The position numbers and the translations under genes are program-made. From assembly GCF_019511375.1 (NCBI RefSeq), contig NZ_JAEUAO010000007.1, positions 1 through 64,000 of the forward strand: a DNA stretch of 64,000 nt. Direction: 5' to 3'. Below are positions 8,919 through 17,922 of this stretch, piece after piece (positions within the stretch are counted from its first letter, which is position 1; each line of letters begins with the position of its first letter). The notes beneath the pieces were generated by a model that saw only the letters and a list, made by a program, of their open reading frames with translations, was not told the DNA's origin and searched no databases. This DNA comes from Rhizobium herbae (GTDB lineage: Bacteria; Pseudomonadota; Alphaproteobacteria; Rhizobiales; Rhizobiaceae).

Positions 8919-9764
8919 ATGAAGGTGACGGGGCTCAACATTCATCCGCTGAAAAGCGGCCGCGCCATCGCGCGGACCTCCGTCTCCGTCCATCCGGACG
9001 GGTTTGCCGGCGATCGTCGCTTCATGCTGGTCGATCCCGATGGCAAGTTCATCACCCAGAGGGAATTGCAGATTCTGGCACAGGTCGAGGCGACTCATGT
9101 CGCGGGCGGCATTCATCTGAAAATGGGAAGCCGCAACGTCACGGTATCGTTCGATCCCGAACGGCGAATGAATGTCCGCGTCTGGTCGAGTGACGTCGAT
9201 GCGGCCGTCGCCGCCGATCATGCCAATGCGACGCTGTCGGGCTGGTTCGGCCGGCCGGTCAAGCTCGTCCATATCGATGCCGTCGCCAGCCGCTTTGCCA
9301 GTCCGGAATGGGCAGGGCCCGAGAGCCCGATGAGCTTTGCCGACGGCTATCAGGTGCTGATCACCACGACAGCGTCGCTTGCCGATCTCAATCTCTCGCT
9401 GATTTCCAAGGGCCAGGAGCCGGTCGGCATGGATCGCTTCCGCACCAATATCCTCATCGACAATGACGAGCCCTGGGAGGAAGACCTGTGGGAAAGTGTC
9501 GAGATCGGCGGCATCGTCTTTGATCTCGTCAAGCCCTGCGCCCGCTGCATCATGACGACGCAGGATCAGGTGACCGGCGAGCGCATCGGCGGCAATCCGA
9601 TCCAGGGGCTTGCCGAAAAGCGCATGTCGGCCGACCGCCGTGTGCCGGGCGTCCTGTTCGGCTGGAATGCCGTGCCGCGCGGCGAGGGGACCCTCAGCCT
9701 CGGCGACGAGATGCGCGTCGTGAAGGCGCGGCAAGAACGTTGGCCGATGAAGATCAGGGCGTGA
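8919..9764 (+). CDS. MOSC domain-containing protein (YcbX/mARC-like)
   Basis: 281 residues from the ATG at 8919, which has AGGGGA about 9 bases upstream; an upstream in-frame start at 8850 lacks one. The N-terminal beta-barrel (VTGLNIHPLKSGRAIARTSVSVHPDGFAGDRR style) is typical of MOSC_N, with G-x-x-G-D-R-R-F-M-L-V-D. The C-terminal MOSC domain carries D-R-F-R-x-N-I-L-I and the expected cysteine in V-K-P-C-A-R-C, the likely molybdenum-cofactor ligand. Related proteins (YcbX, mARC) reduce N-hydroxylated compounds with an electron-transfer partner. No 2Fe-2S domain is fused here, so a separate partner would be needed. Confidence 0.88.
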   Translation: MKVTGLNIHPLKSGRAIARTSVSVHPDGFAGDRRFMLVDPDGKFITQRELQILAQVEATHVAGGIHLKMGSRNVTVSFDPERRMNVRVWSSDVDAAVAADHANATLSGWFGRPVKLVHIDAVASRFASPEWAGPESPMSFADGYQVLITTTASLADLNLSLISKGQEPVGMDRFRTNILIDNDEPWEEDLWESVEIGGIVFDLVKPCARCIMTTQDQVTGERIGGNPIQGLAEKRMSADRRVPGVLFGWNAVPRGEGTLSLGDEMRVVKARQERWPMKIRA

Positions 9765-9782
9765 TCCGCGAGCCTTTGGGCA

Positions 9783-10775
9783 TCACCCTCGTTCCAGGGC
9801 CTGGTCGATCGCCTCCATGATGGAAGACGACAGCGGCCCTTTCTCCAGCGCCCCGGCGTTTTCCTCCACTTGGGCCACCGTCCGAAAACCCGGAATCGGC
9901 AGGGTGTTGGCAGAACGAGCCCACAGCCACGCGAGCGCACCCTGCGTCAGCGTCCGCCCGTCCGAACGCAGCAGTTCGCGGATCGAATCGAGCCGTCTGG
10001 AAAAATCCGGATCGACGGCGCCGTCGCGGAAATATTTCAGCCAGTCGAGATCGGCGCTGCGCACGTCGTTTGCCGCCAGCCTGTCGCCCGGTTTGAACTT
10101 GCCCGAGAGCAGCCCCATCGCCAGCGGGCCGCGATTGATGGAGATGAGATTCTCCCTCTCGATCAGCGCGATCATTTCGGGGACGGGTTCGAACACGTTC
10201 ATCGTGTGCTGGACGGAAACGAAGCCTTCGCGTTTGGCGAAGCGGGCGGCGCGTTGCGGCCAATCCGTGCTCCAGCCATAGGCGGCGATCTTGCCTTCGG
10301 CGCGCAGGGCGTCGAGCGTATCGAAGACTTCATCGGCCTCGACGGCATCGAATTCGTTGAGATGGAATTGCAGGAGGTCGATCCGCTCGCGCTTCAGCCG
10401 CATGAGCGACGTTTCCAGCGATGCACGGATGAAATCCGGCGAGGCGAACGCGCCGGTTGCCTGCTTCGTCGCATAGTCCGTTGCAAAGCCGAATTTCGTC
10501 GCAACGACGATGTCGGGATGCCCGACCAGCGCCTTTCCCAGCACTTCCTCCGAGTGGCCGGCACCGTAGTTCGACGCCGTGTCGACGAAGCAAATGCCGA
10601 GCTCGATGGCCCGGTGGATCGCCCGCATCGATTCCGCATCCTCCACATCGCCCCAGCCGAGCGGCACGTCGCCGGCATAAAACGGCCCGCCGATCGCCCA
10701 GCAGCCCATGCCTAGCCGCGGGATCGCCCGTCCGTCCCAGAGGGTGATGTCCGTTGGTCTGGTTTTTGTCAGCAT
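9783..10775 (-). CDS. aldo/keto reductase
   Basis: 330 residues from the ATG at 10775, where GGAGGT sits 6 bases upstream; the frame extends to 10949 but with no ribosome site. The catalytic tetrad of the family is present: D in FVDTAS, Y in NYGAG, K in VATKFG and H in LLQFHLNEF. It reduces carbonyl substrates with NADPH in the cytoplasm. The sequence resembles the pyridoxal 4-dehydrogenase/L-fucose dehydrogenase-like group loosely, but the substrate is not predictable. It is divergent from an MFS transporter, with 212 bases between their start codons. Confidence 0.88.
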   Translation of the reverse strand: MLTKTRPTDITLWDGRAIPRLGMGCWAIGGPFYAGDVPLGWGDVEDAESMRAIHRAIELGICFVDTASNYGAGHSEEVLGKALVGHPDIVVATKFGFATDYATKQATGAFASPDFIRASLETSLMRLKRERIDLLQFHLNEFDAVEADEVFDTLDALRAEGKIAAYGWSTDWPQRAARFAKREGFVSVQHTMNVFEPVPEMIALIERENLISINRGPLAMGLLSGKFKPGDRLAANDVRSADLDWLKYFRDGAVDPDFSRRLDSIRELLRSDGRTLTQGALAWLWARSANTLPIPGFRTVAQVEENAGALEKGPLSSSIMEAIDQALERG

Positions 10776-10987
10776 AATGACCTCCATATTTTCGGCGAGG
10801 CTATCAGCCATCTTCCGGTCGGGAAACGCAATGGAGCGGAAGAGGTTTTTCAGAAACGAAAAACGGCCTGCTGTGCCGGGCGCCTTCCGGCCATCCATCA
10901 ATTTGGTTGATCGCAAGGTCATTTTATTTCGCTTTTTTTGGGCCTTCATGAACGGTAGCTTGTCGCCTCGACAATCCGGAGTTGCCC

Positions 10988-12229
10988 ATGTCCGCCATTT
11001 CCCAATCCGCCGTGCAGGTACACGCCGCCAGGCCCAATTTTCCCTGGTTGATCATCGCTGCCGGTTCGATCGTCGCCTTGCTCACCTTCGGACCGCGTTC
11101 GGCCATGGGCTTTTTCCAGTTGCCGATGCTGACCGATACCGGATGGGACCGCACCACCTTTGGCCTTGCCATGGCACTGCAGAACCTCTGCTGGGGCCTC
11201 AGCCAGCCCTTTTTCGGTGCCATCGCCGACAAGTTCGGCACCTGGCGGGTGCTGGCCATTTCGGGGCTTCTCTATGCCGCCGGACTGTTCCTGATGTCGT
11301 TCGGCGGCTCGCCCGCCACCTTGCACATCGGCGGCGGCGTGCTGGTGGGCCTGGCGGTCGGCGCCGGCTCTTTCGGCACGGTGCTGTCGGCCTTCGCCCG
11401 CAATGTCACGCCGCACCAGCGCTCCATGGCCTTCGGCATCGGTACGGCGGCGGGCTCGGCCGGCATGTTCCTGTTCGCGCCCTTGAGCCAGGGGCTGATC
11501 TCCGCCTATGGCTGGTCGGACAGTCTCGTTTATCTCGGCCTCATCATGCTGCTCGTGCCGCTGTTCGCCATTCCCTTGCGCGGCAATTCCTCGTCCGGAA
11601 CGCAGAAGGAAACGCTCTACAAGCAGTCGATCGGCGAGGCGCTGAAGGAGGCGCTTGGCCACAAGAGCTATCTTCTGCTCGTTTCAGGCTTCTTCGTCTG
11701 CGGCTATCAGGTGGCCTTCATCACCGCGCATTTCCCCGCCTATATCGGTGATATCGGCATCGATGCGCGCTATGCGGTGATCGCGCTGGCGCTGATCGGC
11801 TTCTTCAACATCATCGGTTCGCTGTCGGCCGGCATCATCGGCCAGCACTATTCGAAACCCTATTTCCTGGCGCTGATCTATCTCGGCCGCTCGATTGCCG
11901 TTTCTCTCTTCCTGCTCCTGCCGCAGTCGCCGGCGTCGGTCATCATCTTCGCTGTGGTCATGGGCCTCCTGTGGCTGTCGACCGTGCCGCCGACCAATGG
12001 CCTCGTTGCCATCATGTTCGGCACCGGGCATCTCGGCCTGCTCGGCGGTATCGTCTTCCTGTCGCACCAGGTTGGCTCGTTCCTCGGCGTCTGGATGGGC
12101 GGTTATCTCTATGACCGCTTCGGCTCCTATGATCCGGTCTGGTGGCTCGGCGTGGCGCTCGGCATCTTCGCCGCCATCGTCCATTGGCCGATCGAGGAGA
12201 AGCCGGTTGCCCGCCCGGCGATCGCCTGA
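10988..12229 (+). CDS. MFS transporter
   Basis: 413 residues from the ATG at 10988, which has GGAG 6 bases upstream; a TTG six bases earlier would abut that site and is unlikely. Twelve hydrophobic segments are visible in two halves. The loop 2-3 signature of the superfamily is present as G-A-I-A-D-K-F-G-T-W-R, and N-x-T-P-H-Q-R-S-M-A-F-G-I lies in the fourth/fifth segment. The conserved Q-N-L-C-W-G-L-S-Q-P-F near residue 65 and the overall length suggest an organic-anion or drug-type porter; the substrate is unknown. A strong hairpin terminator follows. Confidence 0.88.
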   Translation: MSAISQSAVQVHAARPNFPWLIIAAGSIVALLTFGPRSAMGFFQLPMLTDTGWDRTTFGLAMALQNLCWGLSQPFFGAIADKFGTWRVLAISGLLYAAGLFLMSFGGSPATLHIGGGVLVGLAVGAGSFGTVLSAFARNVTPHQRSMAFGIGTAAGSAGMFLFAPLSQGLISAYGWSDSLVYLGLIMLLVPLFAIPLRGNSSSGTQKETLYKQSIGEALKEALGHKSYLLLVSGFFVCGYQVAFITAHFPAYIGDIGIDARYAVIALALIGFFNIIGSLSAGIIGQHYSKPYFLALIYLGRSIAVSLFLLLPQSPASVIIFAVVMGLLWLSTVPPTNGLVAIMFGTGHLGLLGGIVFLSHQVGSFLGVWMGGYLYDRFGSYDPVWWLGVALGIFAAIVHWPIEEKPVARPAIA

Positions 12230-12247
12230 CGACCCCGCAAATTCATT

Positions 12248-12280
12248 GCCCTCCCGCAAAATAGCGGGAGGGCATTCTTG
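12248..12280 (+). terminator. rho-independent terminator of the MFS gene
   Basis: Perfect 10-bp stem GCCCTCCCGC / GCGGGAGGGC (12248-12257 and 12264-12273), 6-base loop AAAATA, followed by ATTCTTG. It lies 18 bases after the MFS stop codon and isolates it from nadA. Confidence 0.8.
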
Positions 12281-12345
12281 AAAACTGTCACAAAACTTTC
12301 TAAGTCTCGTCCACCGGCACTGCCGGTTTTGTTTTGATCCTGTTA

Positions 12346-12360
12346 TGCTCAATTTGAGCA
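12346..12360 (+). promoter_or_regulatory. 15-bp palindrome upstream of nadA, candidate NadQ operator
   Basis: TGCTCAA-T-TTGAGCA is a perfect palindrome 43 bases before the nadA start codon. I recall that alphaproteobacterial nad operons are predicted to be controlled by NadQ (COG4111) at a palindrome of this general kind; the exact consensus is from memory. A COG4111-like gene lies 6 kb away at 18481-19458. Binding is inference. Confidence 0.55.
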
Positions 12361-12403
12361 AAATGGGTATTGCCGCCGGAGGGGCGGCGAGAGGAGCAGT
12401 CCG

Positions 12404-13483
12404 ATGACGATCGCGCAAACCCAGGCGTCCTTGCAGAATTCCGCCGCATTCCAGACCGCCGCCGAGCGCTTTGGCATCATCGAAAAGCCGGACCTGACCT
12501 TCACGCCTGAGATCGCCCGCGAAACCGCGCATCTCTACGAGCGCGTGAAGCAGTTCATTCCCGCTTTCGAGTGGCCGGTCTATGCGCCCTATGTGCACGC
12601 CATCAACCGGCTGAAAAAGGAGCGCGGCGCCGTCATCCTCGCCCATAACTACCAGACGCCGGACATCTTTCACTGCGTCGCCGATATCGTCGGCGACTCG
12701 TTGCAGCTCGCGCGCGACGCCACCAAGGTCGATGCCGAGATCATCATCCAGTGCGGCGTGCACTTCATGGCTGAGACCTCCAAGCTTCTCAATCCGGAAA
12801 AGACCGTACTGATCCCCGACGCCAGGGCCGGCTGCTCGCTGTCGGAATCGATCACCGGCGCGGATGTCCGGCTCTTGAAGGAGCGCTATCCCGGCGTGCC
12901 GGTCGTCACCTATGTCAACACGTCCGCAGACGTGAAGGCCGAGACCGATATCTGCTGCACCTCGTCCAACGTGCTCGCCGTCGTCGAGAGCCTGGAGAGC
13001 GACACGGTGCTCTGCATTCCCGATGAATATCTGGCGATGAACGTCGCCAGGCAGACGAAAAAGAAGATCCTCACCTGGAAGGGCCATTGCGAGGTGCACG
13101 AGCGCTTCACGGCGGCCGAACTGCTGGCCTACAAGGAGGCCGATCCGTCGATTGAGATCATCGGCCATCCCGAATGCCACCCGGACGTCATCGCCGTCTG
13201 CGATTTCGCCGGCTCTACGTCGGGCATGATCAACTACGTCAAGGACAAGCGTCCGGCCCGCGTTTTGCTCGTCACCGAATGCTCGATGGCCTCGAACATC
13301 CAGGCCGAGGTCAAGGGCGTCGATTTCATCAAGCCGTGCAATCTCTGTCCGCACATGAAGCGCATCACGCTGCCGAAGATCCTCGACAGCCTGCTCTTCA
13401 TGACGGAGGAGGTGCTTGTCGATCCGGCGATCGCCGACCGCGCCCGCCTCGCCGTCGAGCGGATGGTGAACTTGAAGCAGTAG
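12404..13483 (+). CDS. nadA: quinolinate synthase NadA
   Basis: 359 residues with AGAGGAG upstream. It condenses iminoaspartate with dihydroxyacetone phosphate to quinolinate, using a [4Fe-4S] cluster, in de novo NAD synthesis. Family motifs are all visible: A-H-N-Y-Q-T-P near residue 82, [19 protein letters not shown] (first cluster cysteine), [12 protein letters not shown], the T-C-C-T-S-S-N run, H-P-E-C, and [12 protein letters not shown] with the last cluster cysteine. First gene of a nadA-nadB-nadC group; a palindrome that may be an operator precedes it. Confidence 0.97.
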   Translation: MTIAQTQASLQNSAAFQTAAERFGIIEKPDLTFTPEIARETAHLYERVKQFIPAFEWPVYAPYVHAINRLKKERGAVILAHNYQTPDIFHCVADIVGDSLQLARDATKVDAEIIIQCGVHFMAETSKLLNPEKTVLIPDARAGCSLSESITGADVRLLKERYPGVPVVTYVNTSADVKAETDICCTSSNVLAVVESLESDTVLCIPDEYLAMNVARQTKKKILTWKGHCEVHERFTAAELLAYKEADPSIEIIGHPECHPDVIAVCDFAGSTSGMINYVKDKRPARVLLVTECSMASNIQAEVKGVDFIKPCNLCPHMKRITLPKILDSLLFMTEEVLVDPAIADRARLAVERMVNLKQ

Positions 13484-13558
13484 TTTGGTACCGCCGGGAG
13501 GGGCGAAATGCGAGACAGCAAGGGCAATCGATTTGGAGCTGGGAGCTCTCGGTTTGCA

Positions 13559-13675
13559 ATCTCCCCCCTTGAGGGGGAGATGCCCGGCAGGGCAGAGGGG
13601 GGTGTGTCTGGCGCTGCTCTTAACCGTAGGCCCCCCCTCTGTCACTTCGTGACATCTTCCCTCAAGGGGAGAGAT
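13559..13675. repeat. palindromic intergenic repeat (family 1, two inverted half-units) between nadA and nadB
   Basis: 117 bases made of two half-units in inverted orientation. Each half has an outer C-rich/G-rich arm (CTCCCCCCTTGAGGGGGAG type) and a small inner hairpin: 13581-13594 (TGCCC-GGCA-GGGCA) in the left half and 13640-13654 (TGTCAC-TTC-GTGACA) in the right. The same half-units occur at 28883-29029. Rhizobia are known to carry short intergenic mosaic elements of this general size (RIME type); assignment to a named family would need comparison. Confidence 0.75.
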
Positions 13676-13703
13676 CAGTCCGCGACCGTGGGAGTCTGAG
13701 CCT

Positions 13704-15302
13704 ATGCTGACCGACCATTTTCGCCCACAATCCTTCAACGGCATCGACGATATCGTCATTGTCGGCGGTGGCCTTGCCGGCCTCTTCTGCGCGCTGAAGC
13801 TCAGCCCGCGTCCCGTCACCGTGCTCGCCGCCGCGCCGATTGGCCACGGCGCCTCCTCCGCCTGGGCGCAAGGGGGCATCGCCGCGGCCATGGGGCTCGG
13901 CGACACCATCGACAAGCATGTCGCCGATACGCTCACCGCCGGTGCCGGCATCGTCGACGAGAAGATGACGCGGCTGATGGTGGCGGAAGGTCCCGCCCGC
14001 ATTCACGATTTGCTCGGCTACGGGGTGCCGTTCGACCGCGATCTGGAGGGCAAGCTGCTTCTGTCACGCGAGGCCGCCCACTCCGAGCGCCGCATCGTCC
14101 GCGTCAAGGGCGACATGGCCGGCAAGGCGATCATGGAGGCGTTGATCGCGGCGGTGCGCAACACGCCGTCGATCCGCGTGCTGGAGGGTTATGTCGTCGA
14201 GGAACTGGTGCGCCAGGGCCGCTTCATCTCCGGTGTCGTCGCCCGTCCGGATGCCGGCCAGTCGAAGAGGCGCGTGTCGTTCCCGGCCCGCGCTGTCGTA
14301 TTGTGCTCGGGCGGCGTCGGCCATCTTTTTTCGGTCACGACCAACCCGACCGAGGCTTGCGGGCAGGGCGTCGGCATGGCGGCACGCGCCGGCGCCATCA
14401 TCGCCGATCCGGAATTCGTCCAGTTCCATCCGACGGCGATCAATATCGGCCGCGACCCGGCACCGCTCGCCACTGAAGCCCTGCGCGGCGACGGCGCTCA
14501 TCTCATCAACTCCGCCGGCCGCCGCTTCATGCTCGACATCCATCCGGACGGCGAGCTTGCGCCGCGCGACATCGTTTCGCGCGGGGTGTTCGCCGAGGTG
14601 CAGGCGAAGCGCGGCGCCTTCCTCGATTGCACCAAGGCTGTCGGCGCGCATTTCCCCGAGGCCTTCCCGACGGTCTATGCCTCCTGCATGGCAGCCGGCA
14701 TCGACCCGGTCACCCAGCCGATCCCGGTCGTGCCGGCGGTCCATTATCATATGGGCGGCGTGCTGACCGACGCCGAGGGCCGCACCTCGATCGATGGTCT
14801 CTGGGCCGCTGGCGAGGTGACGTCGACCGGCGTCCACGGCGCCAACCGGCTGGCCTCCAACTCGCTGCTGGAAGCCGTGGTCTTCGCCGCCCGCATCGCC
14901 GAAAACATTAAGGGCATGCTGCCGGAGCCGAAGATCACCGACTGGGGCAACAATGCCGGCGAAAACGACGATCCGGTGACGCTGGAAGACAGCCCTCCAC
15001 TGACGGCGCTGCGCCACATCATGAGCGATCATGTCGGTGTCATCCGCGACCAGGAGGGCCTGACCCGCGCCATCCGCGCCATCGCCAATCTCGAGCGGCA
15101 GAATACCCGTCTGCGCTTCAGCAACATCCTCACCACGGCCAAGCTGATGGCGGTCGCCGCCCTCCAGCGCAGCGAAAGCCGTGGCGGCCACTATCGCTCG
15201 GACCACCCGGAGCCGCGCGCCGAATGGAAACGCCGCACGTACCTGACGCTCGCGGAGGCCGACAGCATCGTCGCGGACGTGGCAGAGACGGAGGCGGCGT
15301 AG
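13704..15302 (+). CDS. nadB: L-aspartate oxidase NadB
   Basis: 532 residues. Oxidises L-aspartate to iminoaspartate with FAD, the first step of de novo NAD synthesis; the product passes to NadA. The FAD-binding Rossmann motif V-G-G-G-L-A-G-L is at residues 17-24, [12 protein letters not shown] follows at about 50-60, then E-F-V-Q-F-H-P-T-A, and H-Y-H-M-G-G-V with [14 protein letters not shown] in the C-terminal half, all typical of the succinate dehydrogenase/NadB flavoprotein family. It is 220 bases after nadA, a gap mostly filled by a palindromic repeat. Confidence 0.96.
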   Translation: MLTDHFRPQSFNGIDDIVIVGGGLAGLFCALKLSPRPVTVLAAAPIGHGASSAWAQGGIAAAMGLGDTIDKHVADTLTAGAGIVDEKMTRLMVAEGPARIHDLLGYGVPFDRDLEGKLLLSREAAHSERRIVRVKGDMAGKAIMEALIAAVRNTPSIRVLEGYVVEELVRQGRFISGVVARPDAGQSKRRVSFPARAVVLCSGGVGHLFSVTTNPTEACGQGVGMAARAGAIIADPEFVQFHPTAINIGRDPAPLATEALRGDGAHLINSAGRRFMLDIHPDGELAPRDIVSRGVFAEVQAKRGAFLDCTKAVGAHFPEAFPTVYASCMAAGIDPVTQPIPVVPAVHYHMGGVLTDAEGRTSIDGLWAAGEVTSTGVHGANRLASNSLLEAVVFAARIAENIKGMLPEPKITDWGNNAGENDDPVTLEDSPPLTALRHIMSDHVGVIRDQEGLTRAIRAIANLERQNTRLRFSNILTTAKLMAVAALQRSESRGGHYRSDHPEPRAEWKRRTYLTLAEADSIVADVAETEAA

Positions 15303-15309
15303 TGGAAGT

Positions 15310-15437
15310 CCTCTTCTCCCCAACGGGGAGAAGGTGGCCCGCAAGGGCCGGATGAGGGGGCTGCTGGCGCCGAGATCGCCGAGCCCCCCTCATCGCCTCG
15401 CCTTCGCTCGGCACTTCTCCCCGCGGGGGAGAAGAGG
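15310..15437. repeat. palindromic intergenic repeat (family 2) between nadB and nadC
   Basis: 128 bases bounded by near-complementary ends (CCTCTTCTCCCC at the left, GGGGGAGAAGAGG at the right). Inside lie GGTGGCCCGCAAGGGCC and G5/C6 runs that pair across the centre. The sequence is different from family 1 at 13559. Related material, with GGGGAGAGGGG and GGATGAGG motifs, occurs at 41869-42000. Confidence 0.7.
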
Positions 15438-15482
15438 AAAGCCGGCCGACTAAACAGACAGCCGAACCGAAAGTATCTTGCC

Positions 15483-16391
15483 ATGCCCCTGACCGCCCTT
15501 CGTCCCGAACTGCCCGCCCTGATGGCCGAGGAGCATGTACGCGCCGCCCTCCTGGAAGATCTCGGCCGCGCCGGCGATATCACCACTTGTGCGACGATCG
15601 CGCCTGACAGGACCGCCACCGCGGAAATGAACGCCCGCGAAAACGGCGTGGTAGCCGGCATGGAGCTGGCCCGCACGGCCTTCCGGCTGATCGATCCGGC
15701 AATCCGCTTCGAGGCACTGGTCGCGGATGGCGACCGGGTTCATCCCGGCACGGTGCTTGCCCGCATCTCCGGTCCTGCGCGCGGGCTTTTGTCGGCCGAG
15801 CGCGTCGCCTTGAATTTCCTCATGCATCTCTGCGGTATCGCCACGTATACCTCGAAATTCGCCTCCGAGATTGCTCATACGCGTGCCAAGGTCTGCTGTA
15901 CGCGCAAGACCATTCCCGGCCTGCGGGCGCTCGAGAAATATGCCGTGCGTCTCGGCGGCGGTTCCAACCATCGCTACGGTCTCGACGATGCGATCCTGAT
16001 CAAGGACAATCACATCGCCGTGTCCGGCGGTGTCGCCAGCGCCGTCAACGCCGCCCGCGCCTATTGCGGCCATCTCGTCAAGATCGAGGTGGAGGTCGAT
16101 GGCCTGGGGCAGATGCGCGAGGCCCTGACCGCCAGTCCGGATGTCATCCTGCTCGACAATATGGGGCCGGACCTGCTTCGCCAAGCCGTTGCCGTCAACG
16201 CCGCCCACTGGCAGCTGTCGGGGGATGCCTATGCCAGCGATCCGCGCCGCACGAAGCTCGAGGCGTCCGGCAACGTCAATCTCCAGACCATCCGCGCCAT
16301 CGCCGAAACCGGCGTCGATTACATCTCGACCTCGAAGATCACCATGGCGGCGCCGACGCTGGACATCGGGCTGGATGTGGTGATCGGCTGA
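15483..16391 (+). CDS. nadC: nicotinate-nucleotide pyrophosphorylase NadC (carboxylating)
   Basis: 302 residues. Converts quinolinate and PRPP to nicotinate mononucleotide with release of CO2. Conserved motifs: E-D-L-G-R-A-G-D-I-T near residue 22, E-R-V-A-L-N-F-L-M-H-L-C-G-I-A-T, C-T-R-K-T-I-P-G-L-R-A-L-E-K-Y-A-V, G-G-G-S-N-H-R-Y-G-L, I-K-D-N-H-I, E-V-E-V-D, L-L-D-N-M, E-A-S-G-N-V and the C-terminal D-Y-I-S-T-S. These include the basic residues that bind quinolinate. Third gene of the nad group; the 180-base gap to nadB holds another palindromic repeat. Confidence 0.97.
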   Translation: MPLTALRPELPALMAEEHVRAALLEDLGRAGDITTCATIAPDRTATAEMNARENGVVAGMELARTAFRLIDPAIRFEALVADGDRVHPGTVLARISGPARGLLSAERVALNFLMHLCGIATYTSKFASEIAHTRAKVCCTRKTIPGLRALEKYAVRLGGGSNHRYGLDDAILIKDNHIAVSGGVASAVNAARAYCGHLVKIEVEVDGLGQMREALTASPDVILLDNMGPDLLRQAVAVNAAHWQLSGDAYASDPRRTKLEASGNVNLQTIRAIAETGVDYISTSKITMAAPTLDIGLDVVIG

Positions 16392-16409
16392 GCGCCGCGA
16401 GGCGCCATT

Positions 16410-16631
16410 TCAGCGGCCGTTTTCCTTTCGCAGCCGCATCCATTCATCCGCGAGATCGCCCATCGTCTTCGCCCTGCCGTCCTTGATCCAGGCCATGAAG
16501 GGTCGATCAAAGGCGAAATCCTTGCCGCAGTGCGCCGTCAGGAACCGCCGGACATTCTGGGTGTTGCGGTAGCTCGCCGTGATGGCGGTGTTGCGGTCGA
16601 TTGCGTCGGCATGCCAATCGAAATCCTTCAT
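16410..16631 (-). CDS. small cytoplasmic protein, DUF6434-like
   Basis: 73 residues, rich in aromatic, Asp and Arg residues (FDWHADAIDRNTAITASYRNTQNVRRFL). The pattern W-H-x-x-x-I-D-x-x-T and R-N-T-Q-N-V-R-R-F resembles proteins annotated as DUF6434, a short fold of unknown function; this assignment is from memory. The Shine-Dalgarno TAGGAG overlaps the stop codon of the gene before it, so the two are very likely translated from one message. No signal peptide or membrane segment. Confidence 0.6.
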   Translation of the reverse strand: MKDFDWHADAIDRNTAITASYRNTQNVRRFLTAHCGKDFAFDRPFMAWIKDGRAKTMGDLADEWMRLRKENGR

Positions 16632-16640
16632 CTCCGTCTC

Positions 16641-16871
16641 CTACCGCCGCAGTACGAAAGGGCAGACGAGGCGCGCGCCGATCGTCAGCGTCTCGCCGCA
16701 GTCGTAGCGGCAGGTCTTGAACGGTCCATTCACATCCTCGCCATTCAGATTGCATCGGGTGATCTTCGGCCGGTGAGATTTGCCGTTGCCGTCGAAATAA
16801 TCAGGGATGTTAGGCTTGTCGTCGGGTGCAGTCAGAAGCGAGCCGGCGAGAAGGAGAGCAATGGTCTGCAT
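16641..16871 (-). CDS. small secreted protein with four cysteines, function unknown
   Basis: 76 residues. A signal peptide is clear (MQTIALLLAGSLLTA), leaving a mature part of about 60 residues with four cysteines in C-N-L-N, C-R-Y-D-C and V-C-P, spaced to allow two disulfides. GAGG lies about 10 bases before the ATG. It is the first gene of a two-gene leftward unit with the DUF6434-like protein, divergent from the TauE-type exporter. I do not recognise the family. Confidence 0.55.
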   Translation of the reverse strand: MQTIALLLAGSLLTAPDDKPNIPDYFDGNGKSHRPKITRCNLNGEDVNGPFKTCRYDCGETLTIGARLVCPFVLRR

Positions 16872-16990
16872 CGGTCGCGCCTCTCTGTTCGGCAGCTAGT
16901 CCAATATCCCGATGTGGAACCTTTAACAGCACCAGACCGTTGGCGCAAACGGGCCGAGGTGCGAGAGGCGAGGTTTGAAAAGGACTGTTC

Positions 16991-17722
16991 GTGTCGGCAG
17001 ATTTCTGGGTCTTCGTTCTCATCGGTTTTTTTGCGCAACTGGTCGACGGTGCGCTGGGAATGGCCTTTGGCCTTCTTTCAACGACAAGCCTGCTTGCCTT
17101 CGGCGTTTTGCCGGCAACGGCAAGCGCGATGACCCATATTGCGGAAATCGTCACCACCGCGGCCTCCGGAACTGCGCACATCTATCATCGCAACATCAAT
17201 TGGCGGCTTGTCCTTCGCCTGGCGCCGGCGGGCATTATCGGCGGAGCGTTGGGCGCCTATGGTGCCTCCAGGATCGAAGGCAAGATGCTCGAACCCTATG
17301 TCTCGGCCTATCTGGCGCTGGTCGGCTTCTACATCCTGTTCAAGGCGTTTAGGCCACTCTGGCTGCGTGAGGTCAAGGATTGGGTCGTGCCTTTCGTCGG
17401 CTTCGGCGGCGGTGCCCTGGACGCGGCGGGCGGCGGGGGGTGGGGGCCGATCGTCACGACCTCGCTGATCGGCCGCGGCCATGAGCCGAAGAAGGTCATA
17501 GGCTCCACCTGCCTCACGGAATTCGCCGTGACCCTGACCATCTCCCTAACCTTCATTCTGACGCTGGGCTGGAGGGATTTCGGCTCTGCGATCGGCCTCA
17601 TTCTCGGCGGCATTCTTGCGGCGCCAGCCGGCGCTCTCGTGGTCAAGCACCTGCCGGTGCGGCCGTTGATGATCGCCGTTGCCCTCGTCATCATCGTCAC
17701 GTCGGCCATCAGGTTCTTCTAG
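16991..17722 (+). CDS. TauE/SafE family membrane transporter (sulfite/anion exporter type)
   Basis: 243 residues from a GTG with AAGGA 6 bases upstream. Eight or so hydrophobic segments in two related halves, each starting with the family hallmark: G-F-F-A-Q-L-V-D-G-A-L-G-M-A-F-G at residue 12 and G-F-G-G-G-A-L-D-A-A-G-G-G-G-W-G-P near 137. The A-T-A-S-A-M-T-H-I-A-E-I and G-S-T-C-L-T-E-F-A-V segments are the paired conserved helices. Family members move sulfite, sulfoacetate or other small organosulfur anions; the actual substrate is unknown. Confidence 0.88.
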   Translation: MSADFWVFVLIGFFAQLVDGALGMAFGLLSTTSLLAFGVLPATASAMTHIAEIVTTAASGTAHIYHRNINWRLVLRLAPAGIIGGALGAYGASRIEGKMLEPYVSAYLALVGFYILFKAFRPLWLREVKDWVVPFVGFGGGALDAAGGGGWGPIVTTSLIGRGHEPKKVIGSTCLTEFAVTLTISLTFILTLGWRDFGSAIGLILGGILAAPAGALVVKHLPVRPLMIAVALVIIVTSAIRFF

Positions 17723-17922
17723 GCGCATCGTGGCGCTGGCGTGCGTTTGTCAATGGCGGCTTCAAGGCCACACGGCCATCCTGGATAGTCTGGGCGTTTG
17801 CTGTACGCCATCAAAGACAAGAGCCCATGCGGCATTCCATCCCGTGATCCGGCGGGAACCCGCAACGACATCCATGCGTTAGGGTTGATTGCACGCGCTC
17901 GATCAACCGGAAGGATATCCAG

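Noticed and set aside
6863..8941. 692-codon open frame on the minus strand across the DUF2339, HD and MOSC genes
   Set aside because: It is antisense to three well-supported genes and has the Arg/Gln/Gly/His-rich composition of a GC-rich shadow frame, with no ribosome site.
12278..12306. Promoter TTGAAA-17-TAAGTC for nadA
   Set aside because: The -10 matches only half the consensus and overlaps the terminator tail.
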